This document shows positions 9,470-19,024 of a stretch of DNA of 64,000 nucleotides, piece after piece (position 1 is the first letter of the stretch; every line of letters starts with the position of its first letter). Below the pieces are notes generated by a model that saw only the letters and a list, made by a program, of their open reading frames with translations, was not told the DNA's origin and did no database searches. Location: contig NZ_CP090959.1 in NCBI RefSeq assembly GCF_024138675.1, forward strand, positions 2,945,501 through 3,009,500. The letters are read 5' to 3'. This DNA comes from Simiduia sp. 21SJ11W-1 (lineage in GTDB: Bacteria; Pseudomonadota; Gammaproteobacteria; Pseudomonadales; Cellvibrionaceae). The position numbers were made by a program, and so were the translations under genes.

Positions 9470-11749
9470 CTAGCTGTAGTTTTGCACCGGCGTGCCCGCC
9501 AGGGCTGCGATATTGAGCAAGCCGCGCGCGGTGATGGTGGGTGAAACAATGTGGGCTTTATTGCCCATGCCCATCAAAATCGGCCCAACTTCCAGGCCAT
9601 CTGCACAGACTTTTAAAATATTGCGCGCAGCACTTGCGGCATCGGCATTGGCAAACACCAACACATTGGCCGGCTCACTGAAGCGCGCATTGGGGAAAAT
9701 ACGATTGCGCAGCTCAGGGTCCAGAGCTACATCGAGTGTCATCTCCCCTTCGTAGGCAAAATCCAGCGCCTGGGCATCGAGCAGTGCAATGGCCTCACGC
9801 ATGGTATTGCCCGAGCGCGAATCCATATTGCCAAACTGCGATTGCGAGCAGAGCGCTATGCGTGGTGTAAGGCCAAAGCGCCGCACATGGCGGGCCGCAG
9901 CAATAACGATATCTGCAATTTGTGCAGGCGATGGCTCCGGGAAGACGTGGGTATCGGCAATAAACAGCGGCCCCTTTTCCTGCAGCATTAACGAAAGCGC
10001 ACCCACCGGGCGTAGATTATTTGAGCCCAATATCTGTTGCACGTAATTCAAGTGCCAAAGGTACTGGCCAAAGGTGCCGCAAATCATACTGTCAGCATCG
10101 CCGCGCTGTACCGCAACCGCGGCAATGGCGGTGGCGTTAGTGCGCATGATGACCTTGGCAAGATCTGGCGTTACCCCTTTGCGCTGCATTAAGGTGTGAT
10201 AACTCGCCCAGTAATCTGCGTAGCGCGCATCGTGCTCTGGGTTAATCAGCTCGAAATCACGGCCGGGCTTAATGTGCATGCCAAAGCGCTCAAGGCGGCT
10301 TTCAACCACTTCAGGCCTGCCAATCAAAATGGGTTTGTGGTTCATTTCCTCGGTAACGGCTTGGGCTGCACGCAGCACCCGCTCGTCTTCACCTTCGGCA
10401 AAAATAATGCGCCTTACGGCACTTCTGGCCACATCAAAAACCGGGCGCATGATAAATGCCGATTTAAATACAGAGCGGTTTAATGTGTCTTTGTAAGCGT
10501 TCAGGTCTTCAATGGGGCGCGCGGCCACTCCCGTTTCCATGGCGGCCTTGGCCACGGCACAGGCCACCGTTGCCAAAAGCCTTGGATCAAAGGGTTTGGG
10601 AATTAAATACTCGGGCCCGAACTTTAAATTTTCCCCTTTGTAGGCAGCGGCTGCTTCGGCACTTGTTGAGGCCCGTGCCAGTGCCGCAATACCCTCTACG
10701 CAGCCGATCTCCATGGCATCGTTAATTTCGGTGGCACCCACATCCAGCGCGCCGCGAAAAATAAACGGGAAACACAAGACGTTATTCACCTGATTCGGGA
10801 AATCCGAGCGGCCGGTGGCGATAATGGCATCGGGCGAAACCGCGCGCGCCTCATCGGGCATTATTTCAGGCGTTGGGTTGGCAAGCGCAAAAATAATGGG
10901 CCGCGGCGCCATTTTCTTTACCATATCGGGTGTTAATACACCGGGGCCAGATAAACCCAAAAACAAATCGGCACCCTCAATGACATCGCCCAGAGTGCGC
11001 AGGCTACTCGCTTGTGCAAAGGCCGCTTTTTGCTCGGTCATTTGGCTGGTGCGCCCTTCGTACACTAGCCCTTCAATATCACAGAGCCAGATGTTTTCGC
11101 GCTTTACACCCAGTTTTACCAACATGTTCAAACAGGCAATGCCCGCTGCGCCGCCACCGGTTGATACCACTTTAATATCGGCGAAGGATTTTTCGGCCAC
11201 ATACAGGGCGTTGGTAACTGCCGCACCCACCACAATGGCGGTGCCGTGCTGGTCGTCGTGAAATACCGGAATATTCATGCGCTCGCGGCACAACTTTTCC
11301 ACCACAAAGCAATCGGGCGCTTTAATGTCTTCCAAATTAATGGCGCCAAAGGTGGGCTCAAGGGCGGTAACGATATCGGCAAGTTTTTCCGGGTCTGATT
11401 CATTTACCTCAATATCAAAGCAATCGATATTGGCGAATTTTTTAAACAGTACCGCCTTGCCTTCCATAATGGGTTTAGAGGCCAGCGGGCCGATGTTGCC
11501 AAGCCCGAGTGCCGCCGAGCCATTGCTTACCACCGCCACCAAATTGCCGCGGGCCGTGTATTTGGCTGCCGCTGCCGGGTCTGCCACAATTTCCATACAG
11601 GCCTCGGCCACGCCAGGTGAATAGGCGCGCGCCAAATCGCGGCCATTAGCCAATGGCTTGGTGGCGCGAATTTCTAACTTTCCGGGCTTGGGGAATTCGT
11701 GGTAATCCAGCGCCGGGTGGCGGCTGGGGGGTTGGCGATCGTCCGACAT
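9470..11749 (-). CDS. maeB: NADP-dependent malic enzyme with phosphotransacetylase-like domain
   Basis: About 759 residues in the MaeB layout: an N-terminal malic enzyme half ([12 protein letters not shown], then [11 protein letters not shown], then the [14 protein letters not shown] nucleotide loop) and a C-terminal PTA_PTB domain from about residue 430 ([15 protein letters not shown]). It decarboxylates malate to pyruvate with NADPH formation. In known MaeB the C-terminal half is regulatory and senses acetyl-CoA rather than catalysing transacetylation. An ATG nine codons upstream is possible, but AGAGG sits five bases before the ATG at 11749. It is monocistronic by spacing. Confidence 0.93.
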   Translation of the reverse strand: MSDDRQPPSRHPALDYHEFPKPGKLEIRATKPLANGRDLARAYSPGVAEACMEIVADPAAAAKYTARGNLVAVVSNGSAALGLGNIGPLASKPIMEGKAVLFKKFANIDCFDIEVNESDPEKLADIVTALEPTFGAINLEDIKAPDCFVVEKLCRERMNIPVFHDDQHGTAIVVGAAVTNALYVAEKSFADIKVVSTGGGAAGIACLNMLVKLGVKRENIWLCDIEGLVYEGRTSQMTEQKAAFAQASSLRTLGDVIEGADLFLGLSGPGVLTPDMVKKMAPRPIIFALANPTPEIMPDEARAVSPDAIIATGRSDFPNQVNNVLCFPFIFRGALDVGATEINDAMEIGCVEGIAALARASTSAEAAAAYKGENLKFGPEYLIPKPFDPRLLATVACAVAKAAMETGVAARPIEDLNAYKDTLNRSVFKSAFIMRPVFDVARSAVRRIIFAEGEDERVLRAAQAVTEEMNHKPILIGRPEVVESRLERFGMHIKPGRDFELINPEHDARYADYWASYHTLMQRKGVTPDLAKVIMRTNATAIAAVAVQRGDADSMICGTFGQYLWHLNYVQQILGSNNLRPVGALSLMLQEKGPLFIADTHVFPEPSPAQIADIVIAAARHVRRFGLTPRIALCSQSQFGNMDSRSGNTMREAIALLDAQALDFAYEGEMTLDVALDPELRNRIFPNARFSEPANVLVFANADAASAARNILKVCADGLEVGPILMGMGNKAHIVSPTITARGLLNIAALAGTPVQNYS

Positions 11750-11966
11750 GAAAACCTCTGAATATTCGATGGGCAAAGCCCGGGGCCGCGCGAAATGCGC
11801 GCCGCTGATGGCGCAAAGGATAGCACTTCACACACCCCCAAACGAACCCCGCCCATGAGGCCAATTGGCCACAGGCTAAGGGGCCAGTGGGCGCGCGTCT
11901 CAATTATGAACTTCGCTGTCGCATGGCTGCAGGCACAGCAACCGCCAAGGCCTTGCGATAGGTTAA

Positions 11967-12635
11967 TCAGCAGGCCAATGGCTCGCCTTGGGCGGGTGGG
12001 AAATAAACCCGAGCGTGGCCTTGCGCCCACTGGGGGTATTTTTTCATGCACGCAAGAAATGTCTCAGATGCCAGCCAGCGCTCAAGCCAGGCAATCACTA
12101 ATGGGTAGGGGCTTTGGTTAAACCAGGCCTTATCCACGTGCGCGAACTGGCGCACAAAGGGCATGATGCCAATGTCCAGCCAGCTGGGCGCTACACCCAA
12201 TAAATAATCGCCCTGCGTGGCTGCAAGCTGCTGCTCAAGGCGTACCAAAAATGCTTCACCCTGGGTGCGGTATTCACGCTGTGAACCCTCGGGGTAGCGA
12301 TCTGCGTACTTGTAGCGATCTAACCAATATTTAAATTGCTGGTCGTTGTCGTCGAGCCAGGCGTTAACAAGCGCAGGATTTACCGCGCCATAGCTGCTGC
12401 CCGGCCCCTGTGTGAATGCCCAGGCCATAATATCGCGGCTTTCATCTATTACCTCGCCCGCTGGCAGCACCAGCACCGGCACCGTGGCCTTGGGTGACAC
12501 CGCGCGCAATTCGGCCGGTTTATCGCGCAACACCACTTCGCGTAACTCAACCTGACACCCGGCCACCAACAGCGCCAAACGTGCGCGCATGGCATAGGGG
12601 CAACGGCGAAAGGAATAAAGTACGGGCGCGCTCAT
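11967..12635 (-). CDS. Glutathione S-transferase family protein
   Basis: 222 residues with an N-terminal thioredoxin-like fold (VLYSFRRCPYAMRARLAL) and a helical C-terminal GST domain. The CPYA motif in the first helix suggests a Cys-type (omega/beta-like) GST or glutaredoxin-like thiol transferase. AAAGG before the ATG at 12635 favours this start over the upstream in-frame codon at 12713, which would overlap the end of oxyR. The gene directly follows oxyR on the same strand, so it may be co-transcribed and act in peroxide or thiol stress. Confidence 0.8.
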   Translation of the reverse strand: MSAPVLYSFRRCPYAMRARLALLVAGCQVELREVVLRDKPAELRAVSPKATVPVLVLPAGEVIDESRDIMAWAFTQGPGSSYGAVNPALVNAWLDDNDQQFKYWLDRYKYADRYPEGSQREYRTQGEAFLVRLEQQLAATQGDYLLGVAPSWLDIGIMPFVRQFAHVDKAWFNQSPYPLVIAWLERWLASETFLACMKKYPQWAQGHARVYFPPAQGEPLAC

Positions 12636-12682
12636 GGTCTGGCCTTTAAAAAAGGGCACAATTTTAACAGCTTTCCCACGGC

Positions 12683-13582
12683 CTATGCATGGGCTGCCAG
12701 CGCACGGCGGCACAGGGCGGCCAGGGCTTCAACGCTGGCCAGGCGCGAATAGTTCGGGCGCACCACAAAGGCAATGCGCCGGTGCGGGCCGGGTTCATTC
12801 AGGTGTAGCGCTGAAAGCTGGTCGTTGTGTTTAATGAGCGGCTCCAGTGCCATGGCCGGCACCAGCGTGCTGCCAAGGCGCCCCACCACCATTTGAATAA
12901 GGGTGTTTAAACTTGTGGCACCAAAGCCATGGTTGGCCGTTTGCTCGCTTAATTTACAGGCTTCCAAAATGTGATCTTTCAAGCAGTGGCCTTCTTTTAA
13001 CAACATCAGCTTGGCCTGATCCAACTCGTGGCTGGCAATGTCTCGCTGGCGTTTGTTCACCTGGCTTTTGTGGGCCACCCAATAAAAGTCTTCCGCCCAA
13101 AACTCAAACGCCAGCAAGCCATCAAGGGCATAGGGCAGCGCCAGCACTGCGGTATCTATTGCACCTGTGCGCACCTGCTCAAGCAGTTGCTGCGACTGCT
13201 CCTCCACCACCGCCAACGAAAAATCCGGGTGCTCGGCCTGCAACAACGGCAAGATGCGCGGCAGCAAATAAGGCCCCACAGTGGGAATAAAACCCACGCT
13301 CATGGGGTAGCTTAAGGGCGCCTTGTGGGCATCGGCTAGGCGCTCGAGCTCTTGTACTTCCTGGGTAATGCGCCGGGCACGGGCCAACACTTCCCGGCCC
13401 TGGGGTGTCACCAGCACGCGCTTGTTGTCGCGTTCAAATAAATGAATACCCAGCTGCTTTTCCAGTTCATTCAGCGCCGTGCTCAGCGCCGACTGGCTCA
13501 CATGGCAAGCCTCTGCTGCGCGCTTGAAATGCAGGTGTTGCTCTACCGCCAGTGCGTAACTTAGCTGCTTCAGGGTGACCAT
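12683..13582 (-). CDS. oxyR: Hydrogen peroxide-sensing LysR regulator OxyR
   Basis: 299 residues. The LysR helix-turn-helix is at about 18-40 (FKRAAEACHVSQSALSTALNELE). The effector domain holds the redox pair Cys200 and Cys209 in EGHCLKDHILEAC, matching E. coli Cys199 and Cys208, so the peroxide switch is intact. It is divergent from ahpC across a 163-base region with a candidate operator. In the family, oxidised OxyR activates ahpCF and katG and may repress itself. Identity is firm because both Cys residues and the ahpC neighbour agree. Confidence 0.93.
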   Translation of the reverse strand: MVTLKQLSYALAVEQHLHFKRAAEACHVSQSALSTALNELEKQLGIHLFERDNKRVLVTPQGREVLARARRITQEVQELERLADAHKAPLSYPMSVGFIPTVGPYLLPRILPLLQAEHPDFSLAVVEEQSQQLLEQVRTGAIDTAVLALPYALDGLLAFEFWAEDFYWVAHKSQVNKRQRDIASHELDQAKLMLLKEGHCLKDHILEACKLSEQTANHGFGATSLNTLIQMVVGRLGSTLVPAMALEPLIKHNDQLSALHLNEPGPHRRIAFVVRPNYSRLASVEALAALCRRALAAHA

Positions 13583-13627
13583 GGGTGCTCCTCACAGGGT
13601 TTCATATACCGGTTTTGCCACAACCTA

Positions 13628-13672
13628 TGATCTATTTTATAGATCATTAAGTACAATTTATTAAATTATACT
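13628..13672 (+). promoter_or_regulatory. Candidate OxyR site and ahpC promoter
   Basis: The 19-base palindrome TGATCTATTTTATAGATCA (13628-13646) lies in the AT-rich oxyR-ahpC divergent region. TATACT at 13667-13672 would be the -10 element of ahpC, putting the palindrome centre near -42, where an activator of the OxyR type commonly sits. The palindrome contains CTAT and ATAG but not with the usual OxyR spacing, so the assignment rests mainly on position. Confidence 0.45.
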
Positions 13673-13745
13673 AATCAATAGCCTGCCCCTATAGTGAGCC
13701 TCGTTCCAACGGAAACCCGTTCATTCACTTAATCAGGAGGCGCCC

Positions 13746-14309
13746 ATGGCCCTAATTAACACCCCCATCAAACCCTTTAAAGCCCAAGCATTTAAAAATG
13801 GCGAGTTCATTGAAATTACCGATGAGGCCTTAAAAGGCCAGTGGTCTGTATTCTTTTTCTACCCTGCAGATTTCACCTTCGTATGCCCCACAGAGCTTGG
13901 CGACCTGGCCGATCACTACCAAGAGTTCCAGCAGCGCGGCGTAGAAATCTACTCGGTATCCACCGATACCCACTTCACCCACAAGGCCTGGCACGATGCC
14001 TCAGACACCATCGGTAAAATTCAATACACCATGATTGGCGACCCAACCGGCCAAATTACCCGCAACTTTGATGTGATGCGTGAAGATCAGGGCCTGGCAG
14101 ATCGCGCCACCTTCGTGGTAGATCCAAACGGCATTATTCAAGCGATGGAAATCACCGCCGAGGGCATTGGCCGCGATGCCGAAGATTTACTGCGCAAGGT
14201 AAAAGCCGCCCAGTTTGTTGCCAACAACCCAGGCCAGGTGTGCCCGGCTGCCTGGAAAGAAGGCGAAGCAACACTGGCCCCTTCACTGGATCTGGTTGGC
14301 AAAATCTAA
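13746..14309 (+). CDS. ahpC: Alkyl hydroperoxide reductase subunit C (2-Cys peroxiredoxin)
   Basis: 187 residues, full family length. Peroxidatic Cys47 is in FTFVCPTE and resolving Cys166 is in GQVCPAAW. It reduces hydrogen peroxide, organic hydroperoxides and peroxynitrite in the cytoplasm and is recycled by AhpF, whose gene follows 82 bases downstream. AGGAGG lies upstream of the ATG. Divergence from oxyR indicates OxyR control. A hairpin between ahpC and ahpF could set the expression ratio of the two subunits. Confidence 0.96.
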   Translation: MALINTPIKPFKAQAFKNGEFIEITDEALKGQWSVFFFYPADFTFVCPTELGDLADHYQEFQQRGVEIYSVSTDTHFTHKAWHDASDTIGKIQYTMIGDPTGQITRNFDVMREDQGLADRATFVVDPNGIIQAMEITAEGIGRDAEDLLRKVKAAQFVANNPGQVCPAAWKEGEATLAPSLDLVGKI

Positions 14310-14348
14310 ACGCTGTCACCCACGTTTTTACTTCTCACCTAAAACCAA

Positions 14349-14366
14349 GAGCCGGCAAGCCGGCTC
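14349..14366 (+). terminator. ahpC-ahpF intercistronic hairpin
   Basis: GAGCCGGC-AA-GCCGGCTC is a perfect eight-base stem with a two-base gap in the inverted repeat, just after ahpC. Only TGTT follows, so full termination is unlikely. It probably stabilises the ahpC message or partly terminates, giving more AhpC than AhpF. Confidence 0.5.
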
Positions 14367-14391
14367 TGTTAATCACCAAAGGAGTCGCCTT

Positions 14392-16002
14392 GTGTTAACT
14401 CGGGAATTACTCACAACCCTCAAGCAATACACTGAAACGCTGTCACACAATGTTACCTTTGTGGTGCAAACCGGTGATCACCCGAAGCGTGCGGAGCTAT
14501 TAAGTTTTTTAACCGATTTCGCAGCCGTAAGCGATAAGCTTTCAATCACCGAACGCGATCACGCGCTTCAAAGTGCGGTGAGCTTCAGCATCGAAGCCAA
14601 CCACCAGAATACAGGCATTCGCTTCTCTGGCATTCCCGCCGGCCATGAATTTAACTCATTGGTGTTAGCCGTTCTGCAAGCAGGTGGCAGCACCATTAAG
14701 CTTGATACCAGCCTGCAAACGCTGATTGCACGCGCGCAGGAGCCACTGCACTTTGAAGCGTTTATCAGCTTAAGTTGCCACAATTGCCCCGACGTTGTGC
14801 AAGCGCTCAACCAATTTGCCCTGCTAAATCCGAACATCACCAGTGAAATGATTGACGGTGCGCTATTTCCCGCGTTAATTAAGCAGCGAGACATCCAGGG
14901 CGTGCCTTCGGTTTACCTAAACGGTGAACCCTTCGCCACAGGCAAGGTAAATGCCGCCGAGTTGATTGAAAAACTTTTGGCGCGCTACCCGGAGCTGGCC
15001 GCTGCCAGTAATGATCAGCCGCTGCCATTGCAAGACGTTACGGTTATTGGCGGCGGGCCCGCCGGGGTTGCCGCTGCAATCTACAGTGCGCGCAAAGGTT
15101 TAAAAGTGAGCCTGATTGCCGATCGCATTGGCGGCCAGGTAAAAGACACAATAGACATTGAAAACCTTATTGGCACACCCAAAACCACTGGGCCTGAACT
15201 TTCGAACGCATTGCTTGCGCACCTGCAAGATTACGACATCACCCTCAAAGAGCACTTGAAGGTTACCGAGATAAAATATGGCGACATCAAGCAGGTCACG
15301 CTTTCATCCGATGAAATCATTCACACCAAAACCCTCATTGTTGCCACCGGTGCCAGGTGGCGCGAGCTGGGTATTCCGGGCGAGCGGGAGTACGTGGGCA
15401 AAGGCGTGGCCTACTGCCCACACTGCGATGGCCCCTTTTTCAAAAACAAAGACGTGGCGGTTATTGGCGGCGGCAACTCAGGTATTGAAGCGGCGCTGGA
15501 TTTATCGGCCATTGCAAAATCGGTCACGGTGTTTGAGTTCATGGCCGAACTTAAAGCAGACAAGGTGCTGGTAGATAAAGCCACCGCAAAAGCCAACATC
15601 CGCATACACCGGAATGCAGCCGCACAGGAAATCACCGCCCAAAACGGCAAAGTGGCGGGCCTGCGCTATCTTGATCGCGCTACCAACCAGGCCTATGAAC
15701 TGGCACTTGATGGCGTGTTCGTACAAATAGGCCTGGTGCCCAACAGTGGCTTTCTGGGCGATGGGGTTGCACGTACAGCCGCAGGCGAAGTGCAGATCAA
15801 CGAGCGCTGCCAAACCTCGGCTACCGGCGTTTTTGCCTGCGGCGATGTCACCACCGTGCCCTACAAGCAAATTGTGATTGCCATGGGCGAAGGCGCCAAA
15901 GCGAGCCTCTCGGCGTTTGAGTACCTGTTAAAAGAAAGCGACAACCTAGATGCCGCCTTTGCGCAAACAAGCCCACGCGCACCGGAAAAACTCGCCTCCT
16001 AG
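14392..16002 (+). CDS. ahpF: Alkyl hydroperoxide reductase subunit F
   Basis: 536 residues. The N-terminal tandem thioredoxin-like domain has the CHNC pair (Cys129, Cys132), followed by an FAD-binding motif ([12 protein letters not shown], about 218) and a thioredoxin-reductase-type core with the redox CPHC pair (Cys342, Cys345) and an NAD(P)H-binding loop ([12 protein letters not shown]). It passes electrons from NADH through FAD to AhpC. The start is GTG at 14392, with AAAGGAG upstream; earlier in-frame codons overlap ahpC. Confidence 0.95.
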   Translation: MLTRELLTTLKQYTETLSHNVTFVVQTGDHPKRAELLSFLTDFAAVSDKLSITERDHALQSAVSFSIEANHQNTGIRFSGIPAGHEFNSLVLAVLQAGGSTIKLDTSLQTLIARAQEPLHFEAFISLSCHNCPDVVQALNQFALLNPNITSEMIDGALFPALIKQRDIQGVPSVYLNGEPFATGKVNAAELIEKLLARYPELAAASNDQPLPLQDVTVIGGGPAGVAAAIYSARKGLKVSLIADRIGGQVKDTIDIENLIGTPKTTGPELSNALLAHLQDYDITLKEHLKVTEIKYGDIKQVTLSSDEIIHTKTLIVATGARWRELGIPGEREYVGKGVAYCPHCDGPFFKNKDVAVIGGGNSGIEAALDLSAIAKSVTVFEFMAELKADKVLVDKATAKANIRIHRNAAAQEITAQNGKVAGLRYLDRATNQAYELALDGVFVQIGLVPNSGFLGDGVARTAAGEVQINERCQTSATGVFACGDVTTVPYKQIVIAMGEGAKASLSAFEYLLKESDNLDAAFAQTSPRAPEKLAS

Positions 16003-16114
16003 CAACCACGCGTGCCGCGGCAGCTCAAGGCCGCGGTAACCATGCCCGCCATGCAACATCGGCATAGGTCGGCTAGGCTAACCTGTGCCACATAGGGATT
16101 TATGGACAACCGCC

Positions 16115-16858
16115 ATGCGCATATTCACGTCACTCTTGTTGCTGGCCGCACTCTGCCTTAGTCATTTGGCGCTCGCGCAGCCGCTCGATGAGCTTGTGTA
16201 CCTCTCTGAAGATGCCCCGCCCATTAACTACTACGATCAAGGTGTATTCAAGGGCATCGCCGTGGATCTACTGGAGCAAACCACCGCCGCCGCAGGCGCG
16301 CCTGTAACTCGCACGCAAGTTCAGGTGAAGCCCTGGGCGCGGGCTTACCGCGAAGCCCTGCGCGGCCCTAAACGCGTAATATTTGCCATTTACCGCACGC
16401 CAGAGCGCGAGCATCTGTTTAAGTGGGCGGGGCCCTTCAATAAAAGCGAGCTGGTGCTGGTGGCAAAAAAACGGCGCCATATCACACTTAAGGATTTAGG
16501 CGCGCTGAATCAGTATGTGGTGGGCGCACAGCGCGAAGATGCGGCAGAAATTCACCTGCGCAATCTGGATTTAGAAAACATGGCCATCACCTATACTGTG
16601 AACCCCCTGCTATTGGCGCGTATGATGATGAGCGATCGCATCGACATCTGGGCCGGTGGCCTGCACGGCATTTTTGCGCATTTGAATCAAGCCGGAGCAA
16701 ACCCTAACGAGTACGAAGTGATAGGCACGCTGCACCAGGCGGATTTATATTTTGCCTTTAGCCGTGACGTAAGCGACGGTACCGTGCAACGCTTCCAACA
16801 AGCGCTAGAGCGCGTATTAAATTATCAACCCGTAAACATCTCCAACCGGAGCAACTAG
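16115..16858 (+). CDS. Periplasmic solute-binding protein, SBP_bac_3 type
   Basis: 247 residues. A signal peptide (MRIFTSLLLLAALCLSHLALA) is followed by the type 3 amino-acid-binding fold: LVYLSEDAPPINYYDQGVFKG, KPWARAYREA, then WAGPFNKSELVLVAKK. No transporter subunits are adjacent. In such orphan proteins the role may be sensing rather than uptake. The ATG at 16115 heads the signal peptide; an upstream in-frame GTG at 16085 would spoil it. The stop lies in the first unit of a 19-base tandem duplication. Confidence 0.75.
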   Translation: MRIFTSLLLLAALCLSHLALAQPLDELVYLSEDAPPINYYDQGVFKGIAVDLLEQTTAAAGAPVTRTQVQVKPWARAYREALRGPKRVIFAIYRTPEREHLFKWAGPFNKSELVLVAKKRRHITLKDLGALNQYVVGAQREDAAEIHLRNLDLENMAITYTVNPLLLARMMMSDRIDIWAGGLHGIFAHLNQAGANPNEYEVIGTLHQADLYFAFSRDVSDGTVQRFQQALERVLNYQPVNISNRSN

Positions 16859-16888
16859 CCGCGCGCTTGGCAACTAGCCGCGCGCTTG
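16851..16888. repeat. 19-base tandem duplication over convergent stop codons
   Basis: GCAACTAGCCGCGCGCTTG occurs twice with no gap (16851-16869 and 16870-16888). Each unit contains CTAG. The plus-strand stop of the binding protein uses TAG in unit 1, and the minus-strand stop of the GST uses the CTAG in unit 2. With one unit removed, the two genes would share one CTAG. Confidence 0.95.
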
Positions 16889-17491
16889 ATAATAACTGGC
16901 AATTTTTGGCAGCTGCATCATCTGCTTGGCGTGCTCAGCCACTCTGGGCGCTACCTCTGCCAGCAAGTCCGATGGCACGTGATCCAACTGGCCAGACATC
17001 AGCCACTGGGCAAATACAAACACTTTTAAATCTGCAATGGTGGGGGAGCCTGCGGCAAAGTAATCACCGCCTTGCTTCACCAAGCGGGAATTCAGCCAGG
17101 TTAAATAGGTACTAAAGGGGCCTGCCACCAGCGCCTGGCGGGCAGCTTTTAACGCATCACCTTGCAGCCCAAAGGTGGCCACCACCTTGTGGGTAACATC
17201 TTCAATGGCATCCATCACTTCATCACACAAAAGCGCTTGGTAGTCATCTTTGGGGTAGAGCCCGGCCTGCTTGCCAAAATAGCGCAGCAGCGCATTGGAT
17301 TGCGTAATCACCTCGCCATCGAGGTTAACCACCGGCACCTGCCCAAACGGCGTGTGCGCCCGTACATCGGCAAATTCTGCAAATGAAAAGCGGTGATCTT
17401 CAAACTGGGTGCCCGCCCAATGTAGCGCCAGGCGCAAGGGCTCTGCCCGCCCACCGTTTACGTCAAAATAGGTGACTTTAATACTTGTCAT
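16874..17491 (-). CDS. Glutathione S-transferase (sigma-like)
   Basis: About 205 residues. It opens TSIKVTYFDVNGGRAEPLRLAL, the Tyr-containing first strand and helix of sigma/alpha-type GSTs, then FGQVPVVNLDGEVITQSNALLRYF, the glutathione-binding cis-Pro and Ser region. The C-terminal helical domain is complete. GGGAG five bases upstream selects the ATG at 17491 over the in-frame GTG at 17497. A role in glutathione conjugation or isomerisation is likely; the substrate is unknown. It is distinct in sequence from the GSTs at 11967 and 25083. Confidence 0.82.
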   Translation of the reverse strand: MTSIKVTYFDVNGGRAEPLRLALHWAGTQFEDHRFSFAEFADVRAHTPFGQVPVVNLDGEVITQSNALLRYFGKQAGLYPKDDYQALLCDEVMDAIEDVTHKVVATFGLQGDALKAARQALVAGPFSTYLTWLNSRLVKQGGDYFAAGSPTIADLKVFVFAQWLMSGQLDHVPSDLLAEVAPRVAEHAKQMMQLPKIASYYQARG

Positions 17492-17510
17492 ACTCACTCC
17501 CGTTTAAAAA

Positions 17511-18837
17511 TTATGCCAAGGCGGCAATGGCCTTAAGTGCTTGCGCGATATCCTGTTCGCTATTTAACAGCGAAGGGGCAAAGCGTGCATGGCTCACCCG
17601 GTAGGGCGTTGAGCTCATGATAATACCCTGCTTATGCAATTTACCAACCACGGCATCGGGCTCCATACCAGCCACATCAAAACACACAAGGCCAGAGGAA
17701 AGCTCTGGCGCTATGGGTGTGTGCAGTTTTACATGGCGCATACCCGCCAAGCCCTCTTTGGTGAGCGAATTAAGCGCGTGAATGCGCGCCTGCACCTGGG
17801 GTTTGCCCAAGGCCAGATGCAATTTAAATGCCTCTGGCAATGCCCAGCGGTGCTCGAACGAGTGAAAGCCGCCCGGTGACATATGCTCACCCACGGGTAC
17901 TTTATCCTGGCTTAGCAGGCCCATCCACACCTCATAAGAGGCGCTAAAACTCGGAATAACCGGCTGGTTTTGCGCCCACGCGCTCGTTGCCCCAAATCAC
18001 CCCCGTGCCCCTTGGCCCGAAAATCCATTTGTGGGTGCCGGCCACAAAAAAATCGCAGCCCAACAGGCTTACATCCTGGTCTTCAATACCAAAACCATGC
18101 ACACCATCTACACAAAATAGAATCTGGTTGCGGGCTTTGCGCTTGGCGTTAACTTTTTGAATTTCATCGGCCATAGCGCGAATGGGCAATTTCACACCTG
18201 TAGATGAATGCACCCAGGTTACCGCAACCACTTTGGTGCGGGCTGAAATACCACGGGTTAAATTTTTCAGTATTTAATCCACACTTACGTCAGCAGGCTC
18301 ATCATAAAGCGCAATTTGCCGCACCTTGGCGCCGGTGCGTTGGGCGCGGTAGTGAATCGACATATCGGTGGAATAATGATCGTGGGTGGTTTGCAAGATT
18401 TCATCGCCCGGGGCAAGTGCCAGGCCACTGTAAATCATCGCAAGCCCCATGGTGGTGCTGTCTGTGAGTGCGATCTGCTCGCCCTTGCCGCCCATGTAAT
18501 CGGCAGCAGACCGGGCGATATCACGGTCTATGGTTTGAAAGTGTGCGTGCCAATAATCTGCGGGGTTTTCATCAAAGGCGCGACGGTGGCGCTCTATGGC
18601 ATTGCTAACGGGCAAGGGGTGTGAGGCTAATAAAAACGTGGCCAGTTGCACGTGATCGCGGGTAAGGGGGAAGAGCTCGCGCAGTGTGTGCCAGTCGCCC
18701 TTGCCAATAGCCACTGCCTTCGGCTGTACAGTTGCAGCGGCTGGCGCACCGGCCAAGGCTAATGGGGCCAATAACGATTGGGCACCGGCCCCTAAACTGC
18801 CCAAACCCAATGCGGCCAAAAATGAACGTCTTAGCAT
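17511..18837 (-). pseudogene. Class V aminotransferase, Tat-signal type, disrupted twice
   Basis: The reading begins with a twin-arginine-like signal (MLRRSFLAALGLGSLGAG) and continues through a PLP-dependent class V fold similar to isopenicillin-N epimerase-like enzymes. FVAGTHKWIFGP holds the PLP lysine. Two lesions break it. An in-frame TAA at 18274-18276 sits where GAA (Glu) would give VSVDEIL. A one-base insertion lies in the C-run at 17990-17993: removing one base restores GVIWATSAWAQ and then PVIPSFSASYEVW, read through to the end at 17511. Family homologues carry GVIWA at this point. The remaining codons look intact, so inactivation appears recent, or the lesions are sequence errors. 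Confidence 0.82.
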
Positions 18838-19024
18838 AACTCACTCCTTGTCATGATGAGCTAGAACGCGCAGCCCCACACACAAGGTTGCCCGCGTACA
18901 CTCGAAGCGCACCAGTATAAAGCGCAGCATGCCGCCACTAATCTATTGTTTCGCTATATAAAGAATTTTTGTTAAGCCTTAATTTTTCGCACCACCCTTG
19001 GCGCTGGCTGCAGCTTTCGAAAAT

